A program made the position numbers and the translations under genes. From Clostridia bacterium (GTDB lineage: Bacteria; Bacillota; Clostridia; TANB77; CAG-508): a stretch of DNA of 29,680 bases. This document shows positions 8,157 through 16,254 of the stretch, one piece after another; position 1 is the first letter of the stretch, and each line of letters starts with the position of its first letter. The stretch spans positions 1 to 29,680 of the forward strand of contig CAAEBO010000024.1 in NCBI GenBank assembly GCA_900754085.1. The letters run 5' to 3'. The notes under the pieces were generated by a model. The model was not told the origin of the DNA, made no database searches, and saw only the letters and a program-made list of their open reading frames with translations.

Positions 8157-8202
8157 CCTTTTTACAAAACATGCTTTCTTAGAAAATTCAGGAGGAATTA
8201 AT

Positions 8203-8502
8203 ATGTTAAATACTATTTATGATATTCTAGGAATAATAATTGGAATTTTAGCAACAATTGTTTTAGTAGATGAAACAGTTATAAAAATAAAAAATAAAAA
8301 TAAAAGTATTATTAGTAGCATGATACGGGGGGGATTATCCTCAAATTTATTTACTGTGTCTATCATTAGAATGATATTAGCAATAATTTTAGGAAAATCA
8401 ATTATAGAAAATATAATTTTTGCAATACTTTGGATTGTATGTACTATAAGTAATTTTTTATATCTAATAACTCTAGAATCTAGTAACAATAAAGACATAT
8501 AG
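8203..8502 (+). CDS. Small membrane protein, three predicted helices, unknown function
   Basis: A 99-residue protein starting MLNTIYDILGIIIGILATIVLV. Hydrophobic stretches lie at about residues 5-22, 48-63 and 68-88, with a basic loop (KIKNKNKS) between the first two. I do not recognise the family. ATG 8203 is chosen over the in-frame ATG 8146 because AGGAGG ends seven bases before it, while 8146 lies within the leader inverted repeat. A GGGGGG run at about 8329-8334 is unusual in such AT-rich DNA. The gene is monocistronic, with a promoter candidate at 8047 and a strong terminator at 8577. Confidence 0.7.
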   Translation: MLNTIYDILGIIIGILATIVLVDETVIKIKNKNKSIISSMIRGGLSSNLFTVSIIRMILAIILGKSIIENIIFAILWIVCTISNFLYLITLESSNNKDI

Positions 8503-8576
8503 ATTTTGTATTTTTTAAAAGACTATTTAAAAATAGAAATGAATAATAATATAAAATAAGATAAGCATTGTTTTGG

Positions 8577-8613
8577 GCAAAGATGATAATAAATATTCAT
8601 CTTTGCTTTTTTT
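8577..8613 (+). terminator. Rho-independent terminator after small membrane protein
   Basis: Stem GCAAAGATGA (8577-8586) with TCATCTTTGC (8597-8606), loop of ten, followed by seven T residues (8607-8613). Confidence 0.9.
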
Positions 8614-8687
8614 ATATAAAGATAGAACAGCATACTGGAGAAATAAAGAGGTAATTAAAGTATAAAGAATAAGTGAAAATAGCAAAT

Positions 8688-8715
8688 AAGATATAACCAC
8701 ATATCTTGTTTTTTT
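8688..8715 (+). terminator. Terminator-like hairpin upstream of uvrB
   Basis: Stem AAGATAT (8688-8694) with ATATCTT (8701-8707), loop AACCAC, then G and seven T residues. It is weak because the stem has only one G-C pair. No gene lies between it and the previous terminator, so it may end an unrecognised small transcript. Confidence 0.5.
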
Positions 8716-8781
8716 GGCAAGGAAATGCTAAACTTAATATTGGAAATAGTATTAAATTTTATCTAATTTTAAATAGTTTTA

Positions 8782-8810
8782 TTTAGAATTATTTAGTTTA
8801 GAAATATAAA
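8782..8810 (+). promoter_or_regulatory. SigA-type promoter candidate for uvrB
   Basis: TTTAGA (8782-8787), a 17-base spacer, then TATAAA (8805-8810). The expected start at about 8817 falls within the left arm of the outer inverted repeat, so the whole repeat structure would form the 5' leader of the uvrB transcript. Confidence 0.5.
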
Positions 8811-8811
8811 G

Positions 8812-8942
8812 TTTGTGACCGGATTCGTGTAATGGCATTTTATGTTTACAAAAAACACGAAAAAAGCGAACAAATTACACGAGTTTGTTTGGTCTTTACA
8901 CGAATTTTTAGGCGAATACTTGTCATTTTAATCGGTCACAAA
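8812..8942 (+). promoter_or_regulatory. Nested inverted-repeat leader of uvrB
   Basis: Three arms nest within 131 bases. The outer pair is TTTGTGACCG (8812-8821) with CGGTCACAAA (8933-8942), perfect over ten. The middle pair is ATTCGTGTAA (8823-8832) with TTACACGAAT (8896-8905), perfect over ten. The inner hairpin is CGAACAAA (8867-8874) with TTTGTTTG (8884-8891), complete in RNA with one G-U pair. Its loop carries TTACACGAG, a near copy of the middle arm. The right outer arm abuts the GGAGG (8943-8947) of uvrB, so folding could affect ribosome access. A short element with terminal inverted repeats is the alternative. Confidence 0.6.
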
Positions 8943-8951
8943 GGAGGAAAA

Positions 8952-10908
8952 ATGTTCAAATTAGTATCAGATTACAAGCCAACAGGCGACCAACCAAAAG
9001 CAATAGAATATCTATCAAATGGAATAAAAGAAGGTAAGAAATTTCAGACGCTCCTAGGAGTTACAGGTTCACGGAAAAACTTTTACAATGGCAAATATTA
9101 TAGAGAAAGTGCAAAAAACAACATTAGTTTTAGCACATAATAAGACACTGGCAGGTCAGTTGTATTCCGAATTTAAAGAGTTTTTTCCAGAAAACCATGT
9201 AGAATACTTTGTTTCATATTATGATTATTACCAACCAGAAAGTTACATTCCTTCATCAGACACATATATAGAAAAAGACGCATCTATAAATGACGAAATA
9301 GATAAATTAAGACATTCAGCAACAGCAAGTTTATTTGAAAGCAAAGATGTAATTATAGTGTCTTCTGTATCATGTATATATGGTTTGGGAGATCCAATAG
9401 ACTACGAAAACATGATAATTTCTTTAAGACCTGGTATGCAAAAATCAAGAGATGAAGTGCTAAAAAAATTAATAAAAATGCAATATACAAGAAACGAATT
9501 GGACTTTAAAAGGGGAACCTTTAGAGCTAAGGGAGATATTGTAGAAATATACCCATCTGACCAAAGCGAAAGCGCAATAAGAGTAGAGTTTTGGGGAGAT
9601 GAAATAGAAAAAATATCAGAAATAAATCCACTAACAGGAAAAACAATTGGAACTAGAAATCATGTTATGATTTTCCCAAATTCACATTATGTAACAACAA
9701 AAGACAAAATGGAAAGAGCTATAGGAACAATAGAAGAAGAACTAGAGGAAAGAATAAAATACTTTAAAAGTGCAGGAAAACTAATAGAAGCACAAAGAAT
9801 AGAAGAGAGAACAAACTTTGATATAGAAATGATGAAAGAAACAGGCTTTTGCCAAGGAATAGAAAATTATTCAAGGCATATTAGTGGAAGACAAGCAGGT
9901 AGTCCACCATTTACATTATTCGATTATTTTCCAGATGACTTTTTACTATTAATAGATGAATCTCATGCTACAATTCCGCAAGTTAGGGCAATGTATAATG
10001 GAGATAAAGCAAGAAAAGATTCTTTAGTAAATTATGGATTTAGATTACCTTCAGCATATGATAATAGACCATTAACTTTTAAAGAATTTGAAGAAAGAAT
10101 AAATCAAGTTGTATTTGTTAGTGCAACTCCAGCAGATTATGAAAAAGAACATAGTAAAGAAAATGTGGTGGAACAAATTATAAGACCTACAGGACTATTA
10201 GACCCCAAAATAGAAGTAAAACCTATAGAAAATCAAATAGATGATTTAATAGAGCAAATAAGGGAAAGAATAGAAAAAAAAGAAAGAGTTTTAGTTACCA
10301 CATTAACAAAGAAAATGGCAGAAGATTTAACAGATTATTTAAAAAATGTAGATATAAGAGTAAACTATATGCATTCAGATATTAAAGCTTTAGAAAGAAT
10401 GGAAATAATAAGAAATCTTAGATTAGGAGAATTTGATGTTTTAGTAGGTATTAACTTATTAAGAGAAGGATTAGACATTCCAGAGGTTTCACTAGTTGCA
10501 ATTTTAGATGCAGACAAAGAAGGATTTTTACGTTCAGAACGTTCTTTAATTCAAACTATTGGTCGTGCAGCAAGAAATACAAATGGAAAAGTAATAATGT
10601 ATGCAAACGAATTAACAGATTCTATGGAAAAGGCTATATCTGAAACAAATAGAAGAAGAGAAATTCAAATGAAGTATAATGAAGAACATAATATTGTACC
10701 ACAAACTATAAATAAATCTGTAAGAGATACAATAAAAGCCACTGTTTTGGAAGATGTTTCAAGTGAATACAACATAAAACAAGATGAAAACATAGAAGAG
10801 ATAATAACTAAATTAACAGATGAAATGCTTAAATATGCGTCTAAAATGGAATTTGAAAAAGCAGCAGAACTAAGGGATAAAATTAAAGATTTACAAGAAT
10901 TAATTTAA
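8952..10908 (+). pseudogene. uvrB: UvrABC system protein B, frameshifted in the P-loop
   Basis: Two frames together encode a near-standard UvrB of about 650 residues, the damage-verifying helicase-like subunit of nucleotide excision repair. Frame 1 (8952-9140) gives MFKLVSDYKPTGDQPKAIEY and LLGVTGS, then turns into RKNFYNGKYY and stops. The other frame carries TMANIIEKVQKTTLVLAHNKTLAGQLY, the beta-hairpin region YYDYYQPESYIPSSDTYIEKD, the helicase motifs DESHAT, SATP, VGINLLREGLDIPEV and QTIGRAARN, and the C-terminal UvrC-binding UVR motif (KYASKMEFEKAAELRDKIK). Deleting c9072 would restore GVTGSGKT, the Walker A motif. From ATG 9088 a 606-residue fragment without Walker A could be made, but it should not bind ATP. 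GGAGG at 8943-8947 supports ATG 8952. The rest is intact, so the lesion is recent or an assembly error. Confidence 0.9.
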
Positions 10909-10987
10909 AGATTGACTTTTAATTTTATTAAATATAAAATTATGTCATTATAAAGAAACTTAAAATAGAAAAATGGAAGGAAAAATG

Positions 10988-12232
10988 ATGTTGGAATCCA
11001 AAAGAAAAAGTGAAGAGAATGTACTTGCACTAGTACCTAAGAAAGAAAATATTTTTACTAAAATTAAAGCATTTTTTAGAAGAAAGAAAAAAGAAGAAGA
11101 AACTAACATATATTATACTACAGAATCTTTTTATGCAAAGCATTCAGACATATCTAAAGCTATAGATGAAAAAGGTGACGAAGTGTCATATGGAACTGTA
11201 AGTATAAATGGACTGGATATATATAGTTTCCAAAAAATAAAAGAAATAGGGTTAATACAACACAAAGAAGGAGAAGAAACAAAATTAATAGTTGCAGATT
11301 TAAACCAGACAGATTCGAATGAAAGCTTAGAACCTCAAAATTTAAGAAAAATATGTTTCGAAATACCAAAATATTATTCTTTGGATGAATTTTTATATAA
11401 TGATGGTTTATACGAATTAGCCAAATCAGGAAGGTTAAATTTAAACTTATTAAATTACTACAAAGTAAACACTGTAGGCATGGCAGAAATAAATATAGAT
11501 AGCGCAATGAATGCGAAAGTAGAAATAAAAAATAATAAACAAGAAACAATAGATTATGCAGAAACAAAACTTACTAAAGAACTAGTAAATCAGATGGAAA
11601 AAACAAGAAAAGAACAAGAAAAGTTAAGAAAACATGAAGATAAACAAAGAGTGGAAGCTGTATATAAACAAGCTATAGTAGATGAAGAGAGAATTGCAAG
11701 AAGAGAAGAGCAAGAAGAAGAAAACAGAAAAAATGACAATAATATTAGGGTTGTACCAGGAAAGAACTCAATGTATTTTACCGATCCAGACACAGGAAAG
11801 ATTATATATTTAGAAAATATTACTAAAATGAACACAGTATGCCATAGTAATCATGAGGACAATTCAATTTCTAATTTATATTTAGCAAAGTATACAGTAA
11901 AAAGGAATCATACAGATGTACAAAATTTAGCTGATAATAGAAAAATTGCATTTGAACTAACAGAAGACGAAATTAATAATATCTTAAAAAATAAAGATGA
12001 GCGATTAAATTTAGCTGTTAGAATGTTTTTCTCTGAAAACAATGTAAAACAATATATAAATAATAAAAAATTAGGAGATAGACATATAGGGTATTTAAAA
12101 GATACCAATGAAGGTTATAGAATTTTACTTGCTTCAAATACTTCGGTAACTCATTTAAATTCTTTAAACTTAGAATTAGTAAATAATAACAATCGAAATT
12201 CAATATATGGAGAAAATGATGAAACTAGATAA
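10988..12232 (+). CDS. Unrecognised coiled-coil protein between uvrB and uvrA
   Basis: A 414-residue soluble protein with no signal peptide and no domain I recognise. In order it has: a basic N-terminus (KIKAFFRRKKKEEE, about residues 25-40); a mixed alpha/beta region with YGTVSINGLDIYSFQKIKEIGLI; a long charged coiled coil rich in K, E, R and Q (about residues 190-245, including MEKTRKEQEKLRKHEDKQR); and a C-terminal globular part starting MYFTDPDTGKIIYLENI and containing AVRMFFSEN and HIGYLKDTNEG. The start at ATG 10988 is spaced seven bases from GGAAGG (10975-10980); ATG 10985 or 10973 are less well placed. It sits 79 bases after uvrB and ends at a strong terminator, so it may share the uvrB transcript. 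A role in DNA repair is not shown. Confidence 0.8.
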   Translation: MLESKRKSEENVLALVPKKENIFTKIKAFFRRKKKEEETNIYYTTESFYAKHSDISKAIDEKGDEVSYGTVSINGLDIYSFQKIKEIGLIQHKEGEETKLIVADLNQTDSNESLEPQNLRKICFEIPKYYSLDEFLYNDGLYELAKSGRLNLNLLNYYKVNTVGMAEINIDSAMNAKVEIKNNKQETIDYAETKLTKELVNQMEKTRKEQEKLRKHEDKQRVEAVYKQAIVDEERIARREEQEEENRKNDNNIRVVPGKNSMYFTDPDTGKIIYLENITKMNTVCHSNHEDNSISNLYLAKYTVKRNHTDVQNLADNRKIAFELTEDEINNILKNKDERLNLAVRMFFSENNVKQYINNKKLGDRHIGYLKDTNEGYRILLASNTSVTHLNSLNLELVNNNNRNSIYGENDETR

Positions 12233-12238
12233 TTGTAA

Positions 12239-12273
12239 AAAAACTTAGAGACTTATAAATCTCTAAGTTTTTT
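12239..12273 (+). terminator. Rho-independent terminator
   Basis: Stem AAAAACTTAGAGA (12239-12251) with TCTCTAAGTTTTT (12260-12272), an eight-base loop, and a T run within and after the right arm. It separates the coiled-coil gene from the uvrA promoter. Confidence 0.9.
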
Positions 12274-12351
12274 CATATTAGAAAATGACATCTTGCTACA
12301 GATTTATTAGATAACAGTATTCTTTATATAGAGGAAATTCTTACCAAACTA

Positions 12352-12380
12352 TTGTTTTTATTAATAAAATATAATATAAT
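12352..12380 (+). promoter_or_regulatory. SigA-type promoter of uvrA
   Basis: TTGTTT (12352-12357), a 17-base spacer, then a perfect TATAAT (12375-12380). The start at about 12387 leaves a 25-base leader to ATG 12412, which rules out the longer in-frame start at 12352. No Bacillus-type LexA box overlaps it. Confidence 0.8.
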
Positions 12381-12411
12381 GGTGAAGCAAAGAAATGTTT
12401 GGGGGCAATTT

Positions 12412-15240
12412 ATGAATGATAAAATAATAATAAAAGGTGCAAAAGAACATAATTTAAAAAATATAAATTTAGAAATACCTAGAGATAAATTAGTAGTAAT
12501 TACAGGGCTTTCTGGTTCTGGAAAGTCTTCATTAGCATTTGATACATTATATGCAGAAGGACAAAGAAGATATGTAGAAAGTCTTTCTTCATATGCTAGG
12601 CAGTTTTTAGGATTAATGGAAAAGCCGGATGTAGAATCAATTGAAGGATTATCACCAGCAATATCTATAGACCAAAAAACAACATCAAAAAATCCTAGGT
12701 CTACAGTTGGAACGGTAACAGAAATATATGACTATATTCGTTTGTTATATGCAAGAATAGGAATTCCATATTGCCCAATTTGTGGCAAAAAAATAGAAAA
12801 GCAAACAATAGATCAAATTATAGATAACATAATGCAATTAGAAGAAGGTACAAAAATACAAGTTATAGCTCCAATAATTAGAGCGAGAAAAGGTGAATAT
12901 ACAAAATTAATACAAGATTTATTAAAAGAAGGTTTTATAAGAGCTAAAATAGATGGCGAAATGGTAGAGCTTTCAGATGATATACAAATTGATAGAAAAA
13001 AGAAGCATAATATAGACTTAATAGTAGACAGACTTGTAATTGGAAAAGAAATAAGAAGCAGATTAACAGAATCTGTAGAAATAGCGCTAAAACATGCAAA
13101 TAATTTAGTTACAATAGAAATTCCAGGAAAAGAAGAAAGATTATACAGCCAGAATTATGCTTGCCCAGATTGTGGTTTTAGTTTTCCAGAATTAACACCA
13201 AGAATGTTTTCATTTAACAATCCACAAGGTGCTTGCCCAGAATGTACAGGTATAGGATACTTAATGAAAATGGATGAAGACTTAATTATTCCAGATAAAA
13301 ATAAAACACTATATGATGGTGTTAAAGCCTTTGGTTCTAGTACAATGAAAAAAGGTGAAACTATGGCAAAAATGTATTTCGAAACTATAGGAAAACATTA
13401 TGGTGTAGATATAAAAGTGCCAATAAAAAAATTACCAAGAGATTTTTTAGAAAAAATATTATATGGAACAGGTGACGAATGTATCGACTTCGAACACGAA
13501 TCACCATTTGGAATAAGAAAATTTAGTGCTCCATTTGAAGGTGTTATTCCAACGCTAGAAAGAAGACATAATGAAACAAAATCACAAGGAATGAGAGAAT
13601 TTTATGAAATGTATATGAGTGAAAGTCCATGCCATGTATGCCATGGAGCAAGGCTAAGAAAAGAAATTCTTTCTATTAAAGTTGGGAACAAAAATATTAA
13701 CGAATTAACAGACATGCCAATAAATAAAATAAGAGATCATTTAAGAAGTTTGGAACTAACAAATCAAGAAAAATTAATTGGTGAACAAATATTTAAAGAA
13801 ATAGATAAAAGATTAAGCTTTTTAATAGATGTAGGACTTGAATATTTAACGCTATCAAGACCAGCCGGTACATTATCTGGTGGGGAATCACAACGTATTC
13901 GTTTAGCAACACAAATAGGTTCAGGTTTAACAGGTGTTTTATATATTCTAGACGAACCAAGTATTGGTTTGCACCAAAGAGATAATGATAAACTACTAGC
14001 AACACTTAAAAAATTGCGAGATTTAGGAAATACTTTACTTGTTGTAGAACATGATGAAGATACAATGTATGCAGCAGACCAAATTATAGATATTGGACCA
14101 GGCGCTGGTGTTCATGGTGGTACTGTTATGGCACAAGGAACAGCAGAAGAAATAAAAAGAATAGAAAATTCTATAACAGGGCAATATTTAAGTGGTAGAA
14201 AGAAAATAGCAGTGCCTAAAAAAAGAAGGAAAGTTGTAAAAGGTAAAGCAATAGAAGTAAAAGGTGCAACAGAGCATAATTTAAAAAATATAAGTGTTAA
14301 ATTTCCATTAGGTGTATTTAACTGTGTAACAGGTGTTTCAGGGTCTGGAAAAAGTACACTAGTAAATGAAATTCTATATAAAACCATTACAAAAGAACTA
14401 AATGGTTCAAATGAAAAACCAGGAAAATGTAAAGAAGTTCTTGGAATAGAAAATATAGATAAAATAATAAATATAGACCAATCACCAATAGGTAGAACAC
14501 CAAGGTCAAATCCTGCAACTTATACAGGGGTGTTTGACACGATAAGAGATATATTTGCAAATACAAACGAGGCTAAATTACGTGGATACCAAAAAGGAAG
14601 GTTTAGCTTTAACGTTCAAGGTGGAAGGTGTGAGGCTTGTAACGGTGATGGTTTAATAAAAATAGAAATGCACTTTTTACCAGATATTTATGTACCTTGT
14701 GAAGTATGTAAAGGTAAAAGATATAACCACGAAACTTTAGAGGTTAAATATAAAGGAAAAACGATAGCAGATGTTTTAAATATGACAGTAGAAGAAGCAT
14801 TAGAATTTTTTAATAATATCCCTAAAATAAAACAAAAAATTCAAACATTATATGATGTTGGTTTGGGATATATAAAACTTGGTCAACCATCTACAACACT
14901 ATCTGGAGGAGAAGCACAAAGAGTAAAACTTGCAACAGAGCTTTCAAAACGTGCAACTGGAAAAACATTATATATATTAGATGAGCCAACCACAGGGTTA
15001 CACATAGCAGATGTTCATAGATTAGTAGACATATTACAAAGACTTGTAGATACAGGAAATACTATAATAGTCATAGAACATAATTTAGACCTAATAAAAA
15101 CATGTGATCACATAATAGATTTAGGACCAGAAGGTGGAGATGGCGGAGGAGAAATTGTAGCAGTCGGAACGCCGGAGCAAATTTGCAAAAACGATAAATC
15201 TTATACAGGTAAATTTTTAAAGAAATATTTAGAAACATAA
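12412..15240 (+). CDS. uvrA: UvrABC system protein A (excision nuclease ATPase)
   Basis: A 942-residue protein, the usual UvrA length. It is the damage-recognition ATPase that loads UvrB in nucleotide excision repair. The first Walker A is TGLSGSGKSS (about residues 31-40), and the first zinc module is CPICGKK...CPDCGFSFPEL...CPECTGIG. The first ABC signature and Walker B are LSGGESQRIRLATQIGSGLTGVLYILDEP. The second half starts GATEHNLKNISVKFP with Walker A GVSGSGKST, the zinc finger CEACNGDG...CEVCKG, and LSGGEAQRVKLATEL...YILDEPTTGLH. Start: ATG 12412 follows TTTGGGGGC and lies downstream of the promoter. All key motifs are intact, in contrast to the frameshifted uvrB. It ends at a hairpin shared with a convergent small ORF. 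Confidence 0.97.
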   Translation: MNDKIIIKGAKEHNLKNINLEIPRDKLVVITGLSGSGKSSLAFDTLYAEGQRRYVESLSSYARQFLGLMEKPDVESIEGLSPAISIDQKTTSKNPRSTVGTVTEIYDYIRLLYARIGIPYCPICGKKIEKQTIDQIIDNIMQLEEGTKIQVIAPIIRARKGEYTKLIQDLLKEGFIRAKIDGEMVELSDDIQIDRKKKHNIDLIVDRLVIGKEIRSRLTESVEIALKHANNLVTIEIPGKEERLYSQNYACPDCGFSFPELTPRMFSFNNPQGACPECTGIGYLMKMDEDLIIPDKNKTLYDGVKAFGSSTMKKGETMAKMYFETIGKHYGVDIKVPIKKLPRDFLEKILYGTGDECIDFEHESPFGIRKFSAPFEGVIPTLERRHNETKSQGMREFYEMYMSESPCHVCHGARLRKEILSIKVGNKNINELTDMPINKIRDHLRSLELTNQEKLIGEQIFKEIDKRLSFLIDVGLEYLTLSRPAGTLSGGESQRIRLATQIGSGLTGVLYILDEPSIGLHQRDNDKLLATLKKLRDLGNTLLVVEHDEDTMYAADQIIDIGPGAGVHGGTVMAQGTAEEIKRIENSITGQYLSGRKKIAVPKKRRKVVKGKAIEVKGATEHNLKNISVKFPLGVFNCVTGVSGSGKSTLVNEILYKTITKELNGSNEKPGKCKEVLGIENIDKIINIDQSPIGRTPRSNPATYTGVFDTIRDIFANTNEAKLRGYQKGRFSFNVQGGRCEACNGDGLIKIEMHFLPDIYVPCEVCKGKRYNHETLEVKYKGKTIADVLNMTVEEALEFFNNIPKIKQKIQTLYDVGLGYIKLGQPSTTLSGGEAQRVKLATELSKRATGKTLYILDEPTTGLHIADVHRLVDILQRLVDTGNTIIVIEHNLDLIKTCDHIIDLGPEGGDGGGEIVAVGTPEQICKNDKSYTGKFLKKYLET

Positions 15241-15286
15241 ATAGAAACGGGATTTTGGGAATGACCCTCAAAACCCCGTTTCTATT
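15240..15286. terminator. Bidirectional terminator-like hairpin after uvrA
   Basis: Twelve perfect pairs AATAGAAACGGG (15240-15251) with CCCGTTTCTATT (15275-15286), extended inward by TTTTG/CAAAA and GGG/CCC with a bulge. It lies between convergent genes, and an ATTTTT run follows on the plus side. The stem is far richer in G+C than its surroundings. Confidence 0.65.
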
Positions 15287-15289
15287 GCG

Positions 15290-15385
15290 TTATTTTTGCT
15301 CATTTAATGTTTCATTATTAACTGGTTTATGTTTGTTAGCATTATTTTCTTGCTTTTTATTTTTCTTTTCTTTGTTTTTTGCCAT
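15290..15385 (-). CDS. Tiny basic Lys/Asn-rich protein (31 residues)
   Basis: On the minus strand AGGAGG stands seven bases before an ATG that opens MAKNKEKKNKKQENN...NEQK and stops with TAA. The product has 31 residues, about one third Lys, no hydrophobic core and no cysteine, so it should be disordered and may bind nucleic acid. Small acid-soluble spore proteins of the minor classes have similar length and composition, but no diagnostic motif is present, so this is only a suggestion. It is convergent with uvrA across a shared hairpin, and divergent from the cytidylate-kinase-like gene. Support rests on the ideal ribosome site and the clean stop before the hairpin. Confidence 0.6.
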   Translation of the reverse strand: MAKNKEKKNKKQENNANKHKPVNNETLNEQK

Positions 15386-15502
15386 AATAGCACCTCCTAA
15401 AAATGTATATAAGTATTTTTTACACAAATAACAAAAATATTCACAATTTTTTATTTAATTAATTTAATAAAAAGCACTTTAAGTAACGTTTACAAATCTT
15501 GG

Positions 15503-15531
15503 TTGAAAAAAAATATATATTATTATATAAT
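15503..15531 (+). promoter_or_regulatory. SigA-type promoter of the cytidylate-kinase-like/murD operon
   Basis: TTGAAA (15503-15508), a 17-base spacer, then TATAAT (15526-15531). It places the start at about 15538 and rules out the TTG at 15503 as a coding start. Confidence 0.8.
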
Positions 15532-15559
15532 ACAAAAAGCGAAATTTAGGAGGCAAGAT

Positions 15560-16240
15560 ATGAATAATATAGTTGTTGGAATAGAAGGTTATGTAGGAAC
15601 AGGTAAGACAGCTGTTTGCAAAAATTTATTAAATAAAATACCAAACTCTGTATTATTACATGGTGGTAACATATACAGAGCAATTACATATGGTATATTA
15701 AAAACAGGTTTAATAAATGTAAAAGAGGACAATAATAAATTAAGTAAGTTAAATATAAAGCATATAATGGATAAATTACAATTAGAATTAAAAATAGAAA
15801 ATAATGAAAGCGTTGTATATGTACATGGAAAAAAGATAAGTGACGAAGACCTACAATCATTAGAAACTTCGATGGCAACTTCTAAAATTAGTAGTTATGC
15901 AGATAATGATGGATTGTACGAATTTGGAAGAGGAATAATTGAAAATTTAAAACAAAATTATAATGTTATAGTATCTTCAAGAGACATAGTAAATATGTAT
16001 CCAAAAATTGACTATCATTTTTTACTTGTTGCAGATATAGATGAAAGAGTAAGAAGAAAGATGAAACAATATAAAGGGGAAATATCATTTGAAGACTTAA
16101 AAAAACATATACAACAAAGAGATGAATTACAAAAACAAACAGGATATTATAAAATTCATCCAATAACAAGAGTTATAGATGTAACAGAATATAAACAAGT
16201 AGAAGAAGAAACAAATAAAATAATGGAATATATAAAATAA
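15560..16240 (+). CDS. Cytidylate kinase-like family protein
   Basis: A 226-residue P-loop kinase of the CMP-kinase-like group. It has a Walker A variant GIEGYVGTGKT (about residues 7-17), where classic Cmk has DGPAGAGKST. The region SSRDIVNMYPKIDYHFLLVADIDERVRRK resembles the GRDIGTVVFPDADLKIFL...ERA.RR block of cytidylate kinase, and R and K residues of a lid follow. The family transfers phosphate from ATP to CMP or dCMP; the changed P-loop leaves the substrate open. ATG 15560 follows AGGAGG with a six-base gap and lies downstream of a good promoter. murD starts 14 bases after its stop, so the two genes are co-transcribed. Confidence 0.8.
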   Translation: MNNIVVGIEGYVGTGKTAVCKNLLNKIPNSVLLHGGNIYRAITYGILKTGLINVKEDNNKLSKLNIKHIMDKLQLELKIENNESVVYVHGKKISDEDLQSLETSMATSKISSYADNDGLYEFGRGIIENLKQNYNVIVSSRDIVNMYPKIDYHFLLVADIDERVRRKMKQYKGEISFEDLKKHIQQRDELQKQTGYYKIHPITRVIDVTEYKQVEEETNKIMEYIK

Positions 16241-16254
16241 AGAGGTGTATTTTA

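Larger units (their letters stand above)
8503..8951. other. 449-base intergenic region before uvrB
   Basis: No gene is supported here. It holds two terminator-like hairpins (8577-8613 and 8688-8715), a SigA-like promoter (8782-8810) and the nested inverted-repeat leader of uvrB (8812-8942). The open frame from 8832 into uvrB lies in the leader and has no ribosome site. No GAAC-N4-GTTC LexA box of the Bacillus type is visible. Confidence 0.7.

Noticed and set aside
8867..8891. LexA (SOS) box before uvrB
   Set aside because: The repeat lacks the GAAC-N4-GTTC geometry; its arms are separated by nine bases and match an RNA hairpin better.
8832..8951. N-terminal extension in frame with uvrB
   Set aside because: It lies in the inverted-repeat leader, has no ribosome site, and GGAGG stands directly before ATG 8952.
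9060..9090. Programmed frameshift in uvrB
   Set aside because: No slippery heptamer, downstream stem-loop or internal ribosome-like stimulator is apparent, and UvrB is not known to use one; a mutation or sequencing error is simpler.
12352..12411. Extended N-terminus of UvrA (20 extra codons)
   Set aside because: These bases hold the -35 and -10 elements, and ATG 12412 has a strong ribosome site and matches the usual UvrA start.
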